Part shown: piece after piece, positions 1-5,500 of the stretch
Layout of the letters: each line of letters starts with the position of its first letter
Position numbering within the stretch: position 1 is the first letter of the stretch
Source: an uncultured Lentisphaeria bacterium
GTDB lineage: Bacteria > Verrucomicrobiota > Lentisphaeria > Victivallales > Victivallaceae
Assembly (NCBI GenBank): GCA_903821255.1
Contig: CAIJKT010000632.1
Location: forward strand, 1 to 12,426
Reading direction: 5' to 3'
DNA: 12,426 nucleotides
The notes under the pieces: model-generated
What the model saw: only the letters and a program-made list of their open reading frames with translations
The model's database searches: none
Told to the model about the DNA's origin: nothing
Program-made: the position numbers and the translations under genes

Positions 1-885
1 CTTCAGCACCAGCGGATGATCTTTCAGGCCGTTCATGACAATCGCGGCATTCCGCTTTCTGTTGGTTAAATTCCATGAATCAAGTCTGGCCAGTTCGCAC
101 AATCCGATCTGCGACTGCATTTCAGTCATGCGGACAGTGAATCCGACGCGTTTGTGGATATACATCAGCTTGCCTTCCATTTCCAGCAGGTTAAGACGTT
201 CTTTTACGTCATAACCGTGATCGCGGAACGAGCGGCATTCCCAGGCCAGATCGTCATCATTCGTCACAACCATGCCGCCTTCGCCGCCGGTGGTGAAATG
301 CTTGCTCTGACAGAAACTGAAGCAGCCGACATCGCCGACGGTGCCTGCCTTTTTACCGTTGTAAACCCCGCCGAAACACTGGGCGCAGTCTTCAATCACT
401 TTCAGATTGTGTTTCTTCGCGATCGCCAGAATCGGTCCCATATCAGCGACCACGCCGTACAAATGAACGACGATGATAGCTTTAGTATGTTCGTTGATTA
501 ACGCTTCAATCGCTTTCGGGTCAATAGTGTGATCTTCCGTAACATCCGCGAATACCGGCAGCGCTCCCGCCTGCATGATGCAGAACGATGATGCAATAAA
601 TGAATAGCTCGGACAGATCACTTCATCGCCGGGGCCGATGCCGAGCGATGCTACCGCGATATGCAGCGCTGCGGTACCGTTTGATGCGCTGATCGCATTC
701 CGGCTGCCGATCCATTTCGCCCATTGCTTTTCAAATTCCTGTCCGACTTTGCCGGTCCAGTAGTTGACCAGGCCGCTGCGCAGCGGTTCCATCGCTTTTT
801 GAATTGTGGACTCTTCGAATGAAGGCCACATCGGAAATTTACCGCCGAATACTTTCTGCCCGCCGTCAATTGCCAGTTCCGCCAT
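1..885 (-). CDS. DegT/DnrJ/EryC1/StrS-family PLP aminotransferase, 5' part (3' end outside window)
   Basis: Reading the - strand from the ATG at 885-883 gives 295 uninterrupted codons that run off the left edge. A GGAGG at 898-894, 8 nt upstream, sets this start; a second ATG at 893-891 is in another frame. The protein opens MAELAIDGG and has the fold-type I aminotransferase landmarks of this family: SNGTAALHIA near residues 68-77, GPGDEVICPSYSF near 84-96, IEDCAQ with Asp166 expected at the PLP pyridine nitrogen, and SFCQSKHFTTGGEGG with Lys195 as the expected Schiff-base lysine. Family members transaminate keto-sugars, usually nucleotide-linked, or inososes. The substrate cannot be read here. 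It could supply an amino-sugar for surface glycans or belong to carbohydrate metabolism unrelated to the export locus. It is divergent from the other genes, and paired palindromes sit just upstream. Family membership is near certain; specificity is unknown. Confidence 0.93.
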   Translation of the reverse strand, partial: MAELAIDGGQKVFGGKFPMWPSFEESTIQKAMEPLRSGLVNYWTGKVGQEFEKQWAKWIGSRNAISASNGTAALHIAVASLGIGPGDEVICPSYSFIASSFCIMQAGALPVFADVTEDHTIDPKAIEALINEHTKAIIVVHLYGVVADMGPILAIAKKHNLKVIEDCAQCFGGVYNGKKAGTVGDVGCFSFCQSKHFTTGGEGGMVVTNDDDLAWECRSFRDHGYDVKERLNLLEMEGKLMYIHKRVGFTVRMTEMQSQIGLCELARLDSWNLTNRKRNAAIVMNGLKDHPLVLK

Positions 886-930
886 TTTTCCATCCTCCGA
901 TGCTGGTGTTATCGTCTTAAATCAATCCAT

Positions 931-949
931 TAATAGAAATCTTCCATTA
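931..949. promoter_or_regulatory. Putative operator, copy 1 (19-bp imperfect palindrome)
   Basis: The sequence reads TAATAGAA-ATC-TTCCATTA, two 8-bp arms that match in 7 of 8 positions as an inverted repeat around a 3-nt centre. It lies 46 bp upstream of the aminotransferase start and has identical arms to a second copy at 967-985. A - strand CATAAT hexamer (951-946) overlaps it, so a bound regulator could block that promoter. The regulator is not in the window. Confidence 0.5.
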
Positions 950-966
950 TGTCATAACATATATAA

Positions 967-985
967 TAATAGAAGTTTTCCATTA
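967..985. promoter_or_regulatory. Putative operator, copy 2 (19-bp imperfect palindrome)
   Basis: The sequence reads TAATAGAA-GTT-TTCCATTA. Both 8-bp arms are identical to copy 1 (931-949) and only the central three bases differ. The copies start 36 bp apart. An extra half-site like the right arm (TCCATTA, 926-932) abuts copy 1. Exact conservation of the arms with a variable centre is what a dimeric DNA-binding protein would select for. Confidence 0.5.
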
Positions 986-1108
986 TTCCACTATTTTTTA
1001 CAAAAAAGACGAAAAAAAGTTTTGATATCAGCAATGATTTATCCAAAATATAAATTCCTTAAATCCCGGAAAATGTAATTTATTTCACCTAAAGCTCTTT
1101 TCCCGCTC

Positions 1109-1137
1109 TTGATAAAGCATCTATGCAATATTATACT
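1109..1137 (+). promoter_or_regulatory. Predicted sigma70-type promoter for the heptosyltransferase/substrate genes
   Basis: TTGATA at 1109-1114 and TATACT at 1132-1137 each differ from consensus by one base and are separated by exactly 17 bp. Transcription would begin near 1143-1145, leaving a leader of about 105 nt before the ATG at 1249. Initiation at this site is a prediction only. Confidence 0.6.
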
Positions 1138-1248
1138 ATTCTTGTTGTTCACTATATTAATCTGTATGCGAAAGTTGTGTAATCATTAAGTTAATGCAAT
1201 AAACAAAGCAGTTCAGCTGTTTTCACGGCTTTACGGGAGTATAAAGTT

Positions 1249-2565
1249 ATGGGTTCTAACGATATCACGGTCGCGTCCAATATTAAGGAAAAGTCGATTT
1301 CAATTGCAGCGCCGCCAGTTGCGTCCCTGGTTGCAACCTCGGCAGATGTTCCGCAATCTCAGTCTCCGGTTCAGCCGCCTCAACAACTGATTTACGGTAA
1401 AGTGCCGGAAGAACCGACCCAGGACGCGGTTGAAGGCATTAAATTCGACTTCAACGACGGCATCCGCATCAAATTCCCGAACGACGGCTACCGGGTCTGC
1501 TTTTCCGATCTGGACACCGGGATTATCCTGTATAATGCCGACGTTGCGGCTGGCGCCATGGTCACCAGCGTCAAGAAGTTTTTCATCCGGTTCCGTCTCC
1601 AGATCTACCGCAGAGGCGAGGATAAACCGATATTTGAACATGATTACAATGCGGAAAACAAGCAGGTGATGATCCAGTTGCCGGTGGGAACTATCGGCGA
1701 TTCTGTCGGCTGGTTTTCGTATGTGGAGCGTTTTCAGCAGAAACACAAATGCCAGGTGTTGTGCGTGATGACGCCGTGGATCGCCGATCTGTTCCGCGAA
1801 ACCTATCCGCAACTGAAATTCATCACCAGCGAGGAAACGCTTAATTATTCGCCCTATGCCTGCTACTACCTGGGGCTGTTTTTCAAAGGCAACGTGGACC
1901 ACCAGCCTTCGGATTTCCGGTATGTCGGCTTGCACCGTACCGCCGGCTATATTCTGGGGGTGGAGCCTTCGGACATTCCGCCGCGGATCAAATTTGACTC
2001 CAAGCGCAAGATCAAGGAACCTTATGTCTGCATCGCAGTACAGAGCAGCAGCCAGGCCAAACACTGGAACAACCCCAACGGCTGGCGTGAAGTCGTCAAA
2101 TTTCTGAAGGACAGCGGCTACCGGGTGCTGTGCATTGACAAATCTCCGGCAGGCGGCCAGGGCATTGTCTGGAACCAGATACCTAACGGCGCGGAAGATT
2201 TTACCGGGGACAAACCGTTGCAGGAACGTGCGGATCTGCTGCATCACGCCGACTTTTTCATCGGGCTGTCCAGCGGACTAGCCTGGCTGGCATGGTGCTG
2301 TCATGTTCCGGTGGTGCTGATCAGCGGATTCACTCATCCGCTGAATGAGTTTGAGACTCCGTACAGGGTCATCAATTACCACACTTGTCACAGTTGCTGG
2401 AACGACATGCGGATTGATTTCGATCATTTTGATTTTCTCTGGTGCCCGCGGCACAAAAATACGGATCGTCATTTCGAATGCACGCGCTTGATTTCATCCG
2501 ATCAGGTCATTAACACCATCAAGCGCATACCGAAGTTCCAGCAACACGTGAATCAGCCGAAATAA
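1249..2565 (+). CDS. Autotransporter strand-loop-strand O-heptosyltransferase (BAHT family, TibC/Aah type)
   Basis: This 438-residue enzyme should transfer heptose from an ADP-heptose-type donor to Ser/Thr in strand-loop-strand repeats, acting in the cytoplasm before export. Family similarity starts at residue 49 (YGKVPEEPTQ, then GIKFDFNDG) and runs to the end. It includes QSSSQAKHWNNPNGW around Trp273, the donor-side segment FIGLSSGLAWLAW at 337-349, and ISGFTHPLNEFETPYRVINY. Four cysteines, Cys380, Cys383, Cys399 and Cys411, in the order CxxC...C...C, match the iron-finger that characterises TibC-class dodecameric enzymes. Residues 1-48 are a Ser/Ala/Pro/Gln-rich extension beyond the usual family start. 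A GGGAG at 1235-1239, 9 nt before the ATG, supports the start. The gene ends 29 nt before the repeat-rich substrate gene, so the two are probably co-transcribed. The assignment is strong; the acceptor is inferred from the neighbour. Confidence 0.93.
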   Translation: MGSNDITVASNIKEKSISIAAPPVASLVATSADVPQSQSPVQPPQQLIYGKVPEEPTQDAVEGIKFDFNDGIRIKFPNDGYRVCFSDLDTGIILYNADVAAGAMVTSVKKFFIRFRLQIYRRGEDKPIFEHDYNAENKQVMIQLPVGTIGDSVGWFSYVERFQQKHKCQVLCVMTPWIADLFRETYPQLKFITSEETLNYSPYACYYLGLFFKGNVDHQPSDFRYVGLHRTAGYILGVEPSDIPPRIKFDSKRKIKEPYVCIAVQSSSQAKHWNNPNGWREVVKFLKDSGYRVLCIDKSPAGGQGIVWNQIPNGAEDFTGDKPLQERADLLHHADFFIGLSSGLAWLAWCCHVPVVLISGFTHPLNEFETPYRVINYHTCHSCWNDMRIDFDHFDFLWCPRHKNTDRHFECTRLISSDQVINTIKRIPKFQQHVNQPK

Positions 2566-2594
2566 AAAGGTTAACATAGCGCGAGGGATAAAAA

Positions 2595-5500
2595 ATGGCA
2601 TTTACTCCAATCATATCATCCCAGACGGTGAGCGACGAAATTGTTAATTCAGGCTTCCAGTACACCATCGCCGGGAGCACGTCAGAAAATACAACTTTCC
2701 CTGATGCCGGTTATCAGGCGCTTCCCGCTGCCGGAAATGCCGATAATGCGGCAGCCGATACGGATAATAATTACAGCCGGCAGGATAAAATTTTTACCAG
2801 CGGCATTGCCCCGGAGTCCGGGCCGCCGGAATGCGAAAATATCAATAGTACCGCAGCCATTCCCGATGTGGTTGACTTGCCTGCACCCTTGACGCTTCCG
2901 GCATTCAGCAGCGATGCGGACGCTTCGCCGTCAGCTTCCAGAAATGCCGCGGGAGCCGGAGCTGAAAGCAATATTACCGTCACCGCAGCAGAAGCGGTGT
3001 TCGCCGGAAACGCAAATATTTCAGTTGAAGTCACTTCTGGAAACTCAACAGATTACAAAATTCTTACATCCGGCGGAGGCATCAATGCAGAGCCGGCCGC
3101 CAATTTCGCCAATTATATTATTTCCGGCAGTAATGCTTCGACTAATTTAACAACTTCCGCGACTTTGAGCGGAACTGGAACCTACCGTGTCGACAACACC
3201 AGTCTCCGGGCGATTGATGCCGACAAGACTGGCGTTGACGACACGAATCTCTGCTGGGCCGGTACCGCGTCCAACATGCTTTACTGGGCGGGATGGGGAA
3301 AGGACACCGGCAGCCTGACAGTTTCGCGCGAAGATGATCTGCTGACCTATTTCCAGCAGAACTTTACCGATAAAGGGGGCTGGATCGAGTCCGGAATTGA
3401 ATGGTTTTTAGATGGAACATACAATGGCTACGAAGATAGCAGCGCAGCGCAGTTAGAGAAAAGCGGCGGCGGCGGCTTTTTCCCCAGCATTACAGTTTCC
3501 GACTACCTTCGCGTTGATCGCGAATCAACGACAGTCATGACCAGCCTGGATACTTTTTTGAAAAGCGGAGATGTCTGCGGACTGAGTGTTTCGTGGCACG
3601 ACGATTACGGTTACCGCATCGGCGGTCACGCCATCACCTGCTGGGGGTTTACATATAATACCAGCGTTTCCCAAAGTAATAAGAGCTATTATACCGGAGT
3701 TTGGATTTCGGATTCAGACGACAACTACGGAGAAGGCGTGAACGCCCCGGACATTATCCGTTACTGTCCTGTCAGTTGGAGCAGTGCAGACCAGACTTAC
3801 ATATTGACTTATGAGCCCAACTATTACGGCACCATCGACGGCGTTATCGGGCTGGCTCCTGAAAGCGGCTACCAGCAGGAAGTATATACCGTAAGTGTTT
3901 ATAACACGGTATCCGGAGAAACGGTGCATGACGGAACTCAGACGGTTTTTGCCGGCGGCGTGACGCTCGATAATATTATAATGAATGCCGGGGTTCAGAT
4001 TGTATCTTCCGGCGGCGTAACTTCCGGCACCGTCATCAGCTCCGGCGGCAGTCAGATTGTGTCCGCCGCGGGCGCGGCGGATTCCACCGTCATCAACTCA
4101 GGAGGCAATCAGTATGTGTCTTCCGGCGGAACAGAGAATTCCACCGTCATCAACTCCGGAGGAAATGAGTTCGTTTTCGCTGCCGGAACGGGGAATTCCG
4201 CCACCGTTAACTCCGGCGGCAGCCAGATTGTCTCATCAGGCGGAACAGCGACTTCCACCACCATCAACTCCGGCGGCAGCCAGATTGTTTTCCTTGCCGG
4301 AAAGGCGAATTCGACCGCCATCAATGCGGGCGGCAGTCAGATTGTGTCATCCAATGGAGCGGCGAGTTCTGCTGTGATAAACGGCGGGCAGTATATATGC
4401 TTTGGCGGAGCGGCAACCGGCGCCATTGTTAATAATGGAGGAGCGCAAAATATATCTTCCGGCGGGGTGGCGAATTTAACCACCATCAACTCCGGCGGAA
4501 ATCAGTCAGTCTCCTCCGGCGGGGCGGCAAATTCCACGACCATCAACTCCGGCGGCAGTCAACTGGTCTCCTCCGGCGGAATGGCGACTTCCACAAACAT
4601 CAACAGCAACGGTTTGCAATGGATTTACTCCGGCGGTTCCGCCAACGTTATTTTTCAGCAGGACGGGGCTGGAGTTGTGGCATATACCGGGGCGAAAATC
4701 ACCAGCGGAATCAATTCACGGGTTGATGGACATAGAGCATTTTCCATCGTTAGCGGCGTCGCCAGCAATTTTCTGCTGGAAAATGGCGGACGGTTATATG
4801 TATTATACGGTAATTCCGCGGTTGATACGATAATCGCTTCCCGCGGCAGCATGTACATATCTTCCGGCGGAATGGCGAATTTAACCACCGTCAACTCCGG
4901 CGGCAATCAGTTAGTTTACTCCAGCGGCACGGCAAACTCCACGACCGTCAACTCCGGCGGCAGTCAGATTGTGTCTTCCGGCGGAACGGCGAATCTAGCC
5001 ACTATCAACTCCGGCGGCAAGCAATATGTCTCTCCCGGCGGCACAGTTCACAATATTGTTGTCAGCTCCGGCGGCAGCATGTATGTATCTTCCGGCGGGA
5101 ATGCAACCGGAACGCTCACCATCGCAGGCGGCGATGTTATTCTGGCCAATGCGGCGGCATTCAGCAGCCTGACATCGGTCTCCTACATTCTGGCTGCGGC
5201 TAAAACTAATGATGTGCTGCTTACAGTTAACGGGGGAACTTTAGGTACTGTCGCAACCGCATATTCGCTGATCCTGGACAATGCGGCGGCAGGTTCATAC
5301 ATCCTGGCCGACAGTGCTGACCTGAACAGCATGAAAACTAAAACGTTCTCGGTGACCTATGACAGTCAGACATTAAATCTGACAGTTGGTTCCAGCTACA
5401 CTTTCAGCAGCGGCGACAAGCTGTCGTTGAATTTCACCAGTTCCACCCGCGACCAGATAACCGCAGTATTAGCTTCCATACCCAAGATCACGGTGACAAC

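Larger units (their letters stand above)
886..1248. other. AT-rich divergent intergenic region
   Basis: This 363-bp gap separates the aminotransferase (-) from the heptosyltransferase (+) and is much more AT-rich than the flanking genes. It holds two identical-arm 19-bp palindromes near the aminotransferase and a sigma70-like promoter facing the heptosyltransferase. I see no convincing ORF, tRNA or terminator. No clear -35/-10 pair with good spacing was found for the aminotransferase; CATAAT-like and AATAAT-like hexamers on the - strand fall within or beside the palindromes. Confidence 0.75.

Noticed and set aside
154..501. Open frame of 115 codons on the + strand opposite the aminotransferase
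   Set aside because: The - strand reading carries the full set of PLP-enzyme motifs; this frame shows none.
806..1078. 90-codon + strand frame spanning the aminotransferase start and the intergenic gap
   Set aside because: It overlaps the aminotransferase N-terminus and its ribosome site, then runs through AT-rich regulatory DNA; the translation has no recognisable features.
1300..2247. Long antisense open frame (315 codons) opposite the heptosyltransferase
   Set aside because: It lies wholly inside a confidently assigned gene, has no credible ribosome site, and its Arg/Val/Asp-rich translation looks like a codon-bias shadow.
3894..5150. CRISPR-like or minisatellite DNA
   Set aside because: The periodicity is 57 bp in phase with the reading frame and encodes classic strand-loop-strand repeats; there are no unique spacers between conserved repeats.
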